A stretch of DNA of 55,760 bases from a bacterium (GTDB taxonomy: Bacteria; Desulfobacterota; Binatia; HRBIN30; CADEER01). The DNA is taken from the NCBI GenBank assembly GCA_030430165.1, contig JAUIGL010000039.1, positions 1 to 55,760 of the forward strand, in the 5' to 3' direction. The first letter of the stretch is position 1; every line of letters begins with the position of its first letter. Shown in pieces: positions 10,201 to 17,411 of this stretch. The notes beneath the pieces were generated by a model. That model was not told the origin of the DNA and did no database searches. It saw only the letters and a list, made by a program, of their open reading frames with translations. A program made the translations under genes and the position numbers.

Positions 10201-11034
10201 GAGCGCGAGCTCGACGTCATCCCCGGCGCCGAGCCGTTCGTCGCCAACCAGCAACTGCTGCTCGACGAGATCGCCGAGCGCCGCGAGGTGATCCGCGCCC
10301 AGCCGCTCTACGTCGCCGTCTGCCCGAGCACCTACTGCAACTACGACTGCATCATGTGCACCCACGGACGAACGCCGCGGCGCGACCTCTCCGAGTCGAT
10401 CTGGGACGAGCTGGTCGCCATCCTGCCGACGCTGCGCGTGCTCACCCTGCTCGGCGGCGAGCCGCTCGCCAATCCGGCGGCGATGCAGTTCCTGCGCAAT
10501 TGGGATCGCGAGCAGTATCCGGACGCATCGGTCGCCATCATCACCAACGGCAGCCTGCTCGGCCCGCGCGTGCTGCAGCAACTCGAGCGCTGCAACTTCG
10601 GCAACGTCACGATCAGCCTCAACGCCGGCACCGCCGAGACCTACGAACGAGTCCAGCGCGGCATCGACCTCGAGACCGTGCTCGCCAATCTCGACGCCCT
10701 GATCGACCTGCGGCGCCGCCAGCGCGCGACCTTCCCCATCGTCCTCAGCTGCGTCGTCCAACCCGCCAACCACGACACGTTGATCCAGTTCGGCGAGCTC
10801 GCCCGGCAGCGCAGCCTACCGATCCGTCTGATGCCCCTCAGCACCGAAGGAGTCGAAGAGCTCGACTTCTACGACGACCCCGACCAGGTCGCCCGCGTCC
10901 TGCGATCTTTGGACAAGATGCACAGCTGGGCCCAATCCGCCGCCCCCGGCTTCCTCCCCGAGATCCACGGAACCCGTTCCGCGATCGCCCAACGCGCCCG
11001 AGGCGAACGGCCTACCGACTCGCCGCGCGCCTGA
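7234..11034 (+). CDS. Multidomain protein: variant radical SAM-like module, GYPxCC (DUF483-like) segment, SPASM-like domain and radical SAM domain
   Basis: The 1266-residue chain contains at least four parts. Residues 1-150 resemble a cobalamin-binding-type Rossmann fold. Residues 165-470 look like a radical SAM barrel with an atypical cluster site: C169 in RGCPF, then Q192-T-K-G-C196-S-F-C199, where the first Cys of CxxxCxxC is Gln. Around 600 is G604-Y-P-A-C608-C609, the signature I associate with DUF483-type proteins. Residues 910-985 carry SPASM-like cysteines (C915, C934, C935, C976, C980) and the VWNG segment. Next comes a canonical radical SAM site, C1035-N-Y-D-C1039-I-M-C1042, with GGE at 1074-1076. 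The SPASM-like part precedes the barrel instead of following it. There is no frameshift. Substrate unknown. Confidence 0.85.
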   Translation: MSKERPERQGQVVLVDCYATDRVFIRDASFDALAAALRERIPDTALIEVVRDDAPDGKSFDDACRLLRELRPATVVVSRAWDERVPRLLGAAAGPDATVVRFSHGAPSPIDQHFDQVLGSEGILDLLGGAEAIAEPSWRRTKRDLATPPSMTAPRPGERPAISGPARGCPFLADVRQSPAYRDSDIDFDSVQTKGCSFCLDNVGAYAAYPEAVVVDTWISQLRSAREAQSEVREILLTDERPHPYLPELFRRICADPALHGIELLIKTRVDWLEEYADSALREACDLAEQSGSVLHVYLVGFESFHQADLDLFNKAVSVADNVRAVDTLRRLENRHPRSFEYRSHRAHGIVLFHPWTTPQSLLDNARIMREVRFEELRSQALRTRLRLYASVPLHALAESQGLLVDSFSSGRTDRATEQGYDASIPWRFADPRIEAIFQGCNRLADELPEMPDADILELVTRFVLRWPTFAEAPELTAAPIRQALLSWGTSPADVWTVAGPVVAGSDREVEAVARGDKPAALKEGVDADQATALADAYRRMGLEAEIVSSHRRGGDDGTHARGASHAIVAVAGSRDVLDRVLADQRAVESGAQEAIAKMGEWMGYPACCVAAFAAEQRHGDNLDLERLPFRAHPERPLSPAVNRFGAVSLTPHFLCAPDCANAVELAERRLAALADLDREAAERIRAHLASPALRLDYRRGAILQGAWDGDEYLVQGLHPMQLDELPASTIQRLRFSSDGVTFIARNGSQTHVRGLPMLVEPGSPLAPPIRALLSVRAPAEPEREDRGPSQPQADLDSIAATLDQARVDDAAVAAIRRDGDALEVDLTSSGTKLTVRISRWQPGQTALSRRGPWAFDLGDGREPSDGERKLIGALARMLPSGSHARGGNGESGCAGTSKPAQTRARASQRPGVVCTAPWTTLEVVDPDGLVRQCCADWTAGARGNLHESSLASVWNGEGYRFARRVMAGNELSPLCHQICPRLYDGKFAERELDVIPGAEPFVANQQLLLDEIAERREVIRAQPLYVAVCPSTYCNYDCIMCTHGRTPRRDLSESIWDELVAILPTLRVLTLLGGEPLANPAAMQFLRNWDREQYPDASVAIITNGSLLGPRVLQQLERCNFGNVTISLNAGTAETYERVQRGIDLETVLANLDALIDLRRRQRATFPIVLSCVVQPANHDTLIQFGELARQRSLPIRLMPLSTEGVEELDFYDDPDQVARVLRSLDKMHSWAQSAAPGFLPEIHGTRSAIAQRARGERPTDSPRA

Positions 11035-11064
11035 GGTGATTCGCCAAGCATCCGGGAACAGGAA

Positions 11065-11155
11065 ACCACGGGTGAACACGGATGGACACGGTGACTCGCG
11101 CCCCGGGGCGGCAGGCCCTGCATCGATCCGTGCCCATCCGTGTTCATCCGTGGTT
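11065..11155. repeat. Imperfect palindromic intergenic repeat, family A, copy 1
   Basis: The left arm reads ACCACGGGTGAACACGGATG, and the right arm is close to its reverse complement (ATCCGTGTTCATCCGTGGTT), with a variable GC-rich centre of about 40 bases. Four further full-length copies lie at 16500, 17062, 21319 and 22768, and a half copy near 15625. All lie between genes. Transcripts would fold into a long stem. Confidence 0.9.
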
Positions 11156-11228
11156 CACGAAACGGGGTTTTGGGGAATCCTGAAAACGGCAGCTAGCCCG
11201 CGGGCGGTTTTCCCTCCAGCCCAGAGAT

Positions 11229-11257
11229 TGTCCGGTCGGTCGGCAACCGGCCGGACA
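11229..11257 (+). promoter_or_regulatory. Hairpin in the leader of the methyltransferase gene
   Basis: TGTCCGGTCGG (11229-11239) pairs with CCGGCCGGACA (11247-11257) over 11 base pairs, including one G-U, around a 7-base loop. It ends 17 bases before the ATG at 11275, so in RNA it would sit just upstream of the ribosome binding region. It has no T-tract. It may be a leader structure or a remnant of the neighbouring repeat. Confidence 0.4.
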
Positions 11258-11274
11258 GCCGATCGACCCGTGCG

Positions 11275-11871
11275 ATGACGAGTCCGATCTACCGGTTCCC
11301 CTGGCTGCTCGATCTGGCGATGCGAGCGAAGTACCGTTCGTACTATGGTGCGCGGCTCGACCGGGTCTGCGCGCTCGTTCCCGAGGGCGCCCGCGTCGTC
11401 GATCTCTGCGCCGGAAGCGGAGCCATCTATCGCCACGGCCTGGGCAAACGAGTCGAGTGGTATCGCGGCTTCGAGATCAGCGAATCCATGGTGCGCCGCG
11501 CCCGGGCGCGCGGGTTGCCGATCGAGCAAGCCGACGCGCGCACGGTCGAGATTCCCGACTGCGACGTCGTGCTGTGCCTAGACAGTCTGTATCAGTTCGG
11601 CGAGCTAGCGACCGCTATATTGCAGCGCGCCGCGAACCAGTGCAGCCGGCTTATCCTCCTGGAACCGGTCGACAACGTAGTCCAATCAGATCTGTCTTCT
11701 CTGGCTGGACTCGCCGCCTGGATCACCGACTACGGCGAGGGACCGGTCCACTTCCGCCACACCGAGTCGAGCTTGCGGGAGGCGATCGAACCGATCGGCG
11801 AGTGGACACTGGAAAGAATCGGCGCCGACCTACTCGCCCACACTAGCCGCGCTCCGTCGACGGCCGAATAG
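11275..11871 (+). CDS. Class I SAM-dependent methyltransferase
   Basis: The 198-residue protein matches a short class I methyltransferase. Motif I is VVDLCAGSG (about residues 41-49), followed by an acidic FEIS turn at the end of strand 2 (about 63-66) and a CDVVLCLDSLYQF strand at the position of motif IV. The Leu-rich C-terminal half fits the rest of the Rossmann fold. It begins the group methyltransferase, SDR epimerase, membrane protein on the plus strand. Codon usage in this group looks somewhat richer in A/T than in the flanking genes, by eye. The acceptor is unknown; a sugar or small-molecule substrate is likely given the epimerase next to it. Confidence 0.82.
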   Translation: MTSPIYRFPWLLDLAMRAKYRSYYGARLDRVCALVPEGARVVDLCAGSGAIYRHGLGKRVEWYRGFEISESMVRRARARGLPIEQADARTVEIPDCDVVLCLDSLYQFGELATAILQRAANQCSRLILLEPVDNVVQSDLSSLAGLAAWITDYGEGPVHFRHTESSLREAIEPIGEWTLERIGADLLAHTSRAPSTAE

Positions 11872-11926
11872 GTAGAACGCGGGATCTATTGAATTAGCCC
11901 GATGGATTCGTCATAGCATCCCCGAG

Positions 11927-12928
11927 ATGGGGGCGGCCGATCGATCGTTCGAAGACGAACACGTACTGATTCTCGGCGGTTGCGGATTCGTCGGATCCGC
12001 CGTCACCCGCTACCTACTCGGCCGTGGCTGCCGAGTGACTCTGTTCGACCCACAACCCCCTTCGCTTCGACTCGAAAACGAGCAGCGACAGTGCGCGTGG
12101 ATCGAAGGCGACATTCGCAATCTCGACTTGCTCAGATCCAGTATCGAACCTTGCAGCCGCGTTCTGCACCTCGCTGCCGTGGTGGGAGTACACCACTACG
12201 TCAAACGACCTCGCAACGTGCTCGACGTCAACATTCGCGGCTCGATGAACGTTCTCGACGCCTGCCTCGAGCTCGACAAGCCGGTCGTCATGTCGAGCAG
12301 CAGCGAGGCGTACGGCCAAACCCGCGGCCCCTTGCGAGAGAGCTCTCCGCGTACCCTCGGTTCATCCTTCAGCAACAGATGGAGCTACGCCGTATCGAAG
12401 ATCGCCGCCGACGAGTACGCGAGGGCACTGGCCTCGCAAGGGCTGGTACAGTCGATCGTTCGCTATTTCAACGTATACGGTCCGCAGATGGACTCACCCG
12501 GCACGGGACGCGTCATCAGCCAGTTCCTGGGATACATCCGGGCGGGACAGCCCTTGCCGCTGGTCGACGGCGGAACGGCAGTGAGGAGCTTCTGCTGGAT
12601 TGAGGACGCGGCTTGGGCGACCGCAGAGGTCCTGCTCAGGCTGGAGCGGGGGAACCCCCACGATCGTGCCATTTACAACATTGGCCGCTCCGACCCGATC
12701 AGCATCCGCGACCTCGCGGATCGCATGATCCGCTTGTCCGCACACGCCGCCGGGACCAGCGAAGTGAGTGGAGAGTCCTTCTTCGGCGAGGGATTTGAGG
12801 AGATCGACGAGCGCACGCCCAACACCGGCGCGATCGAGGCCGCGCTGGGCGGAGCCCTGGAAACAACGTTGGACGACGGTCTTCGCAGAACCATGGCGGC
12901 CCACGGACTGCTGCGCGCAGGGGCGTAG
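11927..12928 (+). CDS. NAD-dependent epimerase/dehydratase (extended SDR)
   Basis: The Rossmann dinucleotide-binding motif LGGCGFVGSA lies near the N-terminus, LAAVVGVHHY follows strand 4, SSSEAYG carries the active-site serines, and the catalytic pair is Y154-A-V-S-K158. The 333-residue length and the FNVYGP segment are typical of nucleotide-sugar enzymes such as dTDP-glucose 4,6-dehydratase or UDP-glucuronate decarboxylase-like proteins. The sequence does not settle which reaction it catalyses. It lies 55 bases after the methyltransferase and 17 bases before a membrane-protein gene, so it is probably co-transcribed in a glycan pathway. Confidence 0.88.
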   Translation: MGAADRSFEDEHVLILGGCGFVGSAVTRYLLGRGCRVTLFDPQPPSLRLENEQRQCAWIEGDIRNLDLLRSSIEPCSRVLHLAAVVGVHHYVKRPRNVLDVNIRGSMNVLDACLELDKPVVMSSSSEAYGQTRGPLRESSPRTLGSSFSNRWSYAVSKIAADEYARALASQGLVQSIVRYFNVYGPQMDSPGTGRVISQFLGYIRAGQPLPLVDGGTAVRSFCWIEDAAWATAEVLLRLERGNPHDRAIYNIGRSDPISIRDLADRMIRLSAHAAGTSEVSGESFFGEGFEEIDERTPNTGAIEAALGGALETTLDDGLRRTMAAHGLLRAGA

Positions 12929-12945
12929 CAAGACCTGTCGAATCC

Positions 12946-14667
12946 GTGCGCAAGGCTCTCGTCGCATTCCTACTCTTCGTGGCGCTGGCCGTTCTCCGGC
13001 TGGTCGTACAAGGGACGGTGAGCTCGACCGTCACCACCGAGGAGTGCCACACCGGCGGGATGGCACAGGAGTTCCTGGCGCACGGATTCGCCCTACCCTT
13101 CGGCGCCTATACTCCCGAGGTCTACGAGAACGGAATCGTTCTCCAGGGCATCGCCGCCGCCGCCTTCTTCGCCAGCATCGGACCGAGCGTCTTGACGCTG
13201 CGCGTTCTCGCGCTGCTGGTTTCCTGGATCGGATTGCTACTGACCTGGTCGCTCGCCAAACGCACTGGAAACACACTCGGCATCGACACAGATCGCGCAC
13301 AGTGGTCTCTGCTGGCGGTCTGCCTGCTGATGACCGGACTGGCCCCGGGCCTGCTGGGTTGGCATTCAACCTATGCCCTCGGCGGCCACAACGAGGGCAA
13401 GGTCCTGACCCTGGCGCTCCTCTGGTTGTTCGCGCTCAGGATCGAATCACCCACTGCGGCGCGACGCGCCGGCCTGTGGCTCTGCCTCGGGCTCTTCGCC
13501 TTCGCCCACAAGGGCACGCTGATGGTTGGCGCGATCGCCGGAATCTACGAGCTGGTCGCGGTCGCGCGGCGCAACACACGCCCACGACAGCTGCTCATCG
13601 AGGCCGCCGCATTCGGCATTGGCGCGATCCCACTGGTGCTGCGCAGCAGCGGCAGCCAGATGCGCGACTGGCAGTTCGTCGCGTCCAAGTTCCAGATGCC
13701 CCTATCGCAGATTCCACGTCACGCATGGAACCTCTTGTGCATGACCTACGACAACAACTTGCTTCTCCTCGCAATCATTGCGCTCGCCCTGGGCTGGGTC
13801 TTGCGCGCGGGGTGGCAGCGGCGAGCCGCCTTGCCAATCGCCCTGGTCGGCTACGTGCTCTTGAACTGGCTGGTGGCCGCGCCGACTCGAAGCCCATCGT
13901 ACCGGCTGTACTCCTACCCGGTCGCAATCGCGCTGGTCAGCGTGGCGCTCACGCACGCCCTCGGCTGGGCGGCGCAAAGAGGCAAGCTCCCAGCCTGGTC
14001 GCAACCCCTGCTGGCAGCACTCGTGACGCTGGTGATTCTGATGCCGCGGCCAGAGTGGAGCCCCCGCACCATCGCGGAGCTCGCCAACAACCGCGAGATG
14101 GCAGTCTGTACCTGGCGCTTTGGCCGCGCCTTCCTCAGCCACTGGAACTTCGACGACGCGGTTGCATTGCAGAAATGCAGGACCCTCGAAGGAGACGCAG
14201 CTCTCGGCTGTATTGCCGGGCTGTCGCGAGAGCTCGCGCAGATGAATCAGCCGCGTCTGCCTCCCGACTCGCTGAACGCCAAGGAAGTGTCCGCCTGGGC
14301 GTTCGGGCTCGGGCTGACCGGAGGCCATCCCCTCGGCACGCGGTGCAGCTTCCTGCCCGATACGACCGAACGCGCGACCTGTGACGGGGCTTTCCGACTC
14401 GATTGCCTGGCCGGCCTCGACCCACCGTTGCGTATCCTCCATCAGACCGCGCTCCCGCGGCCCGCATGCGACCTTCGCGATCCCCCGTACGGCGGGTTCT
14501 ATCGCGGACTGCGAGAACACCTGCTGCAGAGGGCAACGGCTGCGGATCGCCCCGAGGTCCGATCCGTATTCGCTACCCTCGGCATCGGCGACGACTACCC
14601 GTGCATCGAGAGCCTCAGAGCCTGCGGCTATCTGCCGACGGAGGCTTCGGGAGCGCCGAGCTCGTAG
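12946..14667 (+). CDS. Polytopic membrane protein, possibly GT-C type glycosyltransferase
   Basis: The 573 residues start at GTG 12946, 17 bases after the epimerase stop. There is an N-terminal membrane helix, then an acidic loop with TVTTEECHTGG, then about nine more hydrophobic segments up to residue 375. A periplasmic-looking C-terminal domain follows, with eight or more cysteines (for example LQKCRTLEGDAALGC and ERATCDGAF) that could form disulfides. The topology resembles GT39/ArnT-like transferases using polyprenyl-phosphate sugars, but I see no decisive motif. Its 3' end overlaps the convergent GT2 gene by 53 bases. The GT2 neighbour could supply the lipid-linked sugar. Confidence 0.7.
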   Translation: MRKALVAFLLFVALAVLRLVVQGTVSSTVTTEECHTGGMAQEFLAHGFALPFGAYTPEVYENGIVLQGIAAAAFFASIGPSVLTLRVLALLVSWIGLLLTWSLAKRTGNTLGIDTDRAQWSLLAVCLLMTGLAPGLLGWHSTYALGGHNEGKVLTLALLWLFALRIESPTAARRAGLWLCLGLFAFAHKGTLMVGAIAGIYELVAVARRNTRPRQLLIEAAAFGIGAIPLVLRSSGSQMRDWQFVASKFQMPLSQIPRHAWNLLCMTYDNNLLLLAIIALALGWVLRAGWQRRAALPIALVGYVLLNWLVAAPTRSPSYRLYSYPVAIALVSVALTHALGWAAQRGKLPAWSQPLLAALVTLVILMPRPEWSPRTIAELANNREMAVCTWRFGRAFLSHWNFDDAVALQKCRTLEGDAALGCIAGLSRELAQMNQPRLPPDSLNAKEVSAWAFGLGLTGGHPLGTRCSFLPDTTERATCDGAFRLDCLAGLDPPLRILHQTALPRPACDLRDPPYGGFYRGLREHLLQRATAADRPEVRSVFATLGIGDDYPCIESLRACGYLPTEASGAPSS

Positions 14668-15532
14668 CTGCGCACCGCCAAAGCCCCAACCTCTTTTTCA
14701 GCTGCCAGCGGTGCCACGTCAGACCACCACAGGTGGCCGTTGCAGCGAGCCCAACGCCTGCGGGTAGTCGAGCCGGCTCCCCCTTCGCCACGAGTACTCC
14801 GGCGATCGCGAGCAGCAGCAACCCGAACCAGCCGGCGATCCGCGCCAGTGCCCCCGAATGATGTAGGGCATGCAGCGCCTCCGAGACGTGACCAAGCGGC
14901 CCGAGTCGCGATCCGCCCTCGACGCGAGGGTCTCGTTCGTAGTCCACTGATTCGGCTTTCGCTCCCAGCAAAGCGAGCACCGAAGCGAGGTTGCCGCCGG
15001 CCAGCTCGGCTCCAGCGACCGCGGCGGCCGCAGGGGCCCTCAAGATGGCGAAGCTGCTCGATCCGCGCGGCAAACCGCGAGCCCCGAAGAGGAACTGCAG
15101 AGAGTGAAAGCTAGTCTCGCCAAGTCGGAACAACAACGGATCGTCGCGCACCGCCTTCTCTCCAAACACCGCGGACACCTCCGCGGGAGCACGGCGCAAG
15201 TGTTGCCAGAGGCGCGCGATCGCTTCCGGAGGATCCTGCAAGTCGCCGTCGAGCACGCACACCGCCTGGCCTCGCGAGTGCCGGAGGCCGGCACGAACCG
15301 CCCCGAACTGACCGTGCTGCTCAGCCAGGAACACGCCGCGAACTCGGCTTCCATCGGCGAGCTTCTCGAGGAGGATCGTCGTGCCATCGGAGCTGGCATC
15401 GTCGACCAAGACCACCTCCCAGCGGTCGGTCAACTGGCTCGCCACCGCACGGCAGCGACGGACCAGCTCTTCCAACGTCGCAACCTCGTTGTGCAGAGGA
15501 GCCAAGATCGTCAACTCGATCGGAATCTCCAT
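14615..15532 (-). CDS. GT2 family glycosyltransferase (polyprenyl-phosphate sugar synthase-like)
   Basis: The GT-A fold is clear: ILAPLHNE at the N-terminus, VVLVDDASSDGT, then the metal-binding LDGDLQDPPE, the motif set of ArnC/GtrB/DPMS-like enzymes that load a sugar onto polyprenyl phosphate. Two hydrophobic segments near the C-terminus (around 228-246 and 252-268) would anchor it in the inner membrane, as in GtrB. The 305-residue length fits. The ATG at 15532 is used. The 3' end overlaps the convergent membrane protein. Sugar specificity is not visible. Confidence 0.85.
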   Translation of the reverse strand: MEIPIELTILAPLHNEVATLEELVRRCRAVASQLTDRWEVVLVDDASSDGTTILLEKLADGSRVRGVFLAEQHGQFGAVRAGLRHSRGQAVCVLDGDLQDPPEAIARLWQHLRRAPAEVSAVFGEKAVRDDPLLFRLGETSFHSLQFLFGARGLPRGSSSFAILRAPAAAAVAGAELAGGNLASVLALLGAKAESVDYERDPRVEGGSRLGPLGHVSEALHALHHSGALARIAGWFGLLLLAIAGVLVAKGEPARLPAGVGLAATATCGGLTWHRWQLKKRLGLWRCAATSSALPKPPSADSRRL

Positions 15533-15591
15533 CGGTCAGGAACCTAACACTCGGAAGCAAACCGCGCACGCGCGCACCAATACCCCCCACA

Positions 15592-15797
15592 CGGTGAGTC
15601 GCGGCCTGGAGCGGCGAGCCCTTCTTCAATCCGTGTTCACCCGTGTTCCTCGAAACCGGATAGGACCACGCCCGAGAGCTGGCGTCATGCTCTTCCCCTC
15701 GCGAAGTTGCTGTTGCTCTTGCCGCGGCACGGATCACAATGAGTGGCAGTAGCAGAGCGGCGCGTCGAGAGTCGAAGCAGCGCGAGCATGCATGATT
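15592..15797. repeat. Left copy of a ~200-bp direct repeat, including a half copy of repeat A
   Basis: This stretch aligns with 17084-17302 over its whole length with scattered differences. Shared blocks include CCTGGAGCGG, ATCCGTGTTCACCCGTGTT, CTCGAAACC, GCTCTTCCCC and GCGTCGAGAGTC. The first part corresponds to the right half of repeat family A. Together with the other copy it brackets the toxin-antitoxin pair and the SnoaL-like gene. It accounts for most of the gene-free stretch 15533-15831. Confidence 0.8.
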
Positions 15798-15831
15798 ATG
15801 GATCCCGCGAGGCGCTTTCAGAAGTAGCAGA

Positions 15832-16173
15832 CTAGGCAGAGGCAATGATCTCGTTGAGTCCCTCGACCAACCGATCGAGCTCTTCGGGGGATACCCTTGC
15901 GATCTTTCTGCCGACCCGTCGGGTCGAGAGTGTCCGAACTTGACTGATCTTCACCCACGCCGGCTTTTTCATCTTCACCGTCTTCAACTGGTGCGTGAGT
16001 GGGAACGCAGCGCGCTGTTCCTGACTCGTGAGAGCCATGGCGATCACTGTGCCCGATCGCTCGTTGAAGACATCCGCACTCAGCACCACCACGGGGCGCT
16101 GGCCGGATTGTTCGTTGCCAACCGTGGGCTCCAGATTGGCCCAACGCACGTCCCCCCTCAGAATTCGGGCCAT
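15832..16173 (-). CDS. MazF/PemK-family endoribonuclease toxin
   Basis: The 113 residues match the MazF SH3-barrel fold: [11 protein letters not shown] at the start (the usual RGDIWW-LDP), the [11 protein letters not shown] strand with the conserved GxRPVVV, then [13 protein letters not shown] and [17 protein letters not shown] (normally the 'KxSxVxxDQ/RTL' element). Such toxins cut mRNA at short motifs. The start overlaps the end of the antitoxin gene by 16 bases, the usual coupled order antitoxin-toxin. The protein looks full length, so it is probably functional. The target motif cannot be told. Confidence 0.92.
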   Translation of the reverse strand: MARILRGDVRWANLEPTVGNEQSGQRPVVVLSADVFNERSGTVIAMALTSQEQRAAFPLTHQLKTVKMKKPAWVKISQVRTLSTRRVGRKIARVSPEELDRLVEGLNEIIASA

Positions 16174-16400
16174 TCCTTCAAGTCCTCCCCCAAACCTTCG
16201 TCAGCCAGCCTCTGCTCAGCGGCCTTGCTCAGCTTTGCGCACTCTCGGGCGAGACGACTCCGGTCGATCCGCTCGAGCTTGTCTCGAACCGCCTCCTGGA
16301 TCGCGCGGCTCCTGTTGGCGAACTTCTTCTGATCCACCAGCTGATCGATCCGCGCCAGCAGATCCTCTTCGATCGTGATTGCGACCTTCGCAGCGCCCAT
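16158..16400 (-). CDS. Ribbon-helix-helix antitoxin
   Basis: The 80-residue protein begins with the strand [18 protein letters not shown], followed by [11 protein letters not shown], the beta-alpha-alpha of a CopG/MetJ-type ribbon-helix-helix DNA-binding domain. The charged, helical C-terminus (about residues 50-80) would wrap the MazF-like toxin encoded by the overlapping downstream gene. AGGGGTGA lies just upstream of the ATG at 16400 as a ribosome binding site. A 7-bp inverted repeat 14 bases upstream is the likely autoregulatory operator. Confidence 0.92.
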   Translation of the reverse strand: MGAAKVAITIEEDLLARIDQLVDQKKFANRSRAIQEAVRDKLERIDRSRLARECAKLSKAAEQRLADEGLGEDLKEWPEF

Positions 16401-16413
16401 GACTCACCCCTAC

Positions 16414-16434
16414 GGTATGATGTTTTCTCATACC
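16414..16434 (-). promoter_or_regulatory. Candidate toxin-antitoxin operator (7-bp inverted repeat)
   Basis: GGTATGA (16414-16420), seven bases TGTTTTC, then TCATACC (16428-16434) is a perfect inverted repeat 14 bases upstream of the antitoxin start. It includes TATGAT/TATGAG, usable as a -10 element, so a bound ribbon-helix-helix dimer would block transcription. Operators of this size and place are usual for such antitoxins. Binding is inferred. Confidence 0.7.
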
Positions 16435-16499
16435 ACCGAGAACCTTATCCAACAAGCTTCGCGCCTGAGACGGATCTCCACGCGCCAACGAACAGGACG

Positions 16500-16587
16500 A
16501 CCACGGGTGAACACGGGTGGACACGGTGAATCGCGGCCCAGGGGGGCCTGCTTTGATCCGTGTCCATCCGTGTTCACCCGTGGTTTG
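16500..16587. repeat. Imperfect palindromic intergenic repeat, family A, copy 2
   Basis: The left arm is ACCACGGGTGAACACGGGTG and the right arm is ATCCGTGTTCACCCGTGGTT, an almost perfect inverted repeat around a GC-rich centre. It lies between the divergent antitoxin and SnoaL-like genes and ends about 35 bases before the SnoaL start, so it forms most of that gene's leader. Confidence 0.92.
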
Positions 16588-16621
16588 ACAAGGGTTGTCC
16601 GGTCGCGGGACCCTTCGAGCA

Positions 16622-17059
16622 ATGAAGAGTTTCACGCGAGCCGAGGTCGAGGCGGCGTTCCGCAGTTTCGTCGAAGTCGGAGATCGGTGCGCGGAGTCGC
16701 GCGACTGGAGTCCGTGGGCCGACATCCATAGCGAGGACGGCCTGTGGGTCGAGCACCACTTGGGGACCTACCAGGGGCGGGAGGCAATCCGCGCGGCGAT
16801 CGTCGAGGTCATGAAGCCGGTTCCGATGATGTACTTTCCCGTCGACTGGTTCGTCATCGAGGGGAACCGGGTCGTCTCGTACATCTGGCAACAGATGCCC
16901 GACCCGAAGGGCGGCGACGAGGTCTACCGCTTCGGCAACGTCACGATTCTCGAATACGCCGGAGACGGCCTCTGGTCGTATCAAGAGGACATCTACAATC
17001 CGAACGAGGCAAACGAGATGATCAAGCGCTGGCTAGCCGCCGGCGGCCAACTCGGCTGA
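16622..17059 (+). CDS. SnoaL-like / nuclear transport factor 2 family protein
   Basis: The 145-residue protein has the pattern of the NTF2-like cone fold: an N-terminal helix (FTRAEVEAAFRSFVEVGD), the WADIHSEDGLWVEHHLGTYQGREAIR segment typical of SnoaL-like domains (here split for description: WADIHSEDG, then EHHLG, then GREAIR), and later strands VSYIWQQM and FGNVTILEY. The family includes small-molecule isomerases, cyclases and binding proteins; no catalytic assignment is possible. ATG 16622 is chosen over the in-frame GTG at 16595, which is close to the end of repeat A. It sits between the two copies of a ~200-bp direct repeat, alongside the toxin-antitoxin pair. Confidence 0.82.
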   Translation: MKSFTRAEVEAAFRSFVEVGDRCAESRDWSPWADIHSEDGLWVEHHLGTYQGREAIRAAIVEVMKPVPMMYFPVDWFVIEGNRVVSYIWQQMPDPKGGDEVYRFGNVTILEYAGDGLWSYQEDIYNPNEANEMIKRWLAAGGQLG

Positions 17060-17061
17060 GC

Positions 17062-17150
17062 ACCACGGGTGAACACGGGTGGACACGGTGGTTCGCAACC
17101 TGGAGCGGCTGGCCCGCCTCTAATCCGTGTCTATCCGTGTTCACCCGTGT
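17062..17150. repeat. Imperfect palindromic intergenic repeat, family A, copy 3
   Basis: It has arms like the other copies (CACCACGGGTGAACACGGGT and CCGTGTTCACCCGTGTTTC) and starts two bases after the stop of the SnoaL-like gene, so it would be the 3' stem of that transcript. It overlaps the right copy of the longer direct repeat. Confidence 0.9.
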
Positions 17151-17302
17151 TTCTCGAAACCAGGTAGGACTACGCCCGCAAGCTGGCGCCATGCTCTTCC
17201 CCCTACGAAGTTGCTTTTGCTTTTGTCGCGGCATGCATCAAAGATGAGTGGGAGTGGCATGGCGGTGCGTCGAGAGTCAGCGCAGCGCGCACGTGCGTGA
17301 TT
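17084..17302. repeat. Right copy of a ~200-bp direct repeat
   Basis: It is the counterpart of 15592-15797, about 1.5 kb away in the same orientation. The copies share CCTGGAGCGGC, CGAAACC, GCTCTTCCCC, GAAGTTGCT and GCGTCGAGAGTC. It fills most of the gene-free stretch 17060-17411; the remaining ~110 bases are the leader of the next gene, in which I see no clear promoter. Confidence 0.8.
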
Positions 17303-17411
17303 GGCTTAGTGGATTCGATCTCTCGGCCTCGAGTCGGGGCAGTCGAGTGACTGGATAGCTCCGGCTATGGGAACGAGCCCGCGCAGGCGGGCGACCGAGG
17401 AGGGCGGCAAC

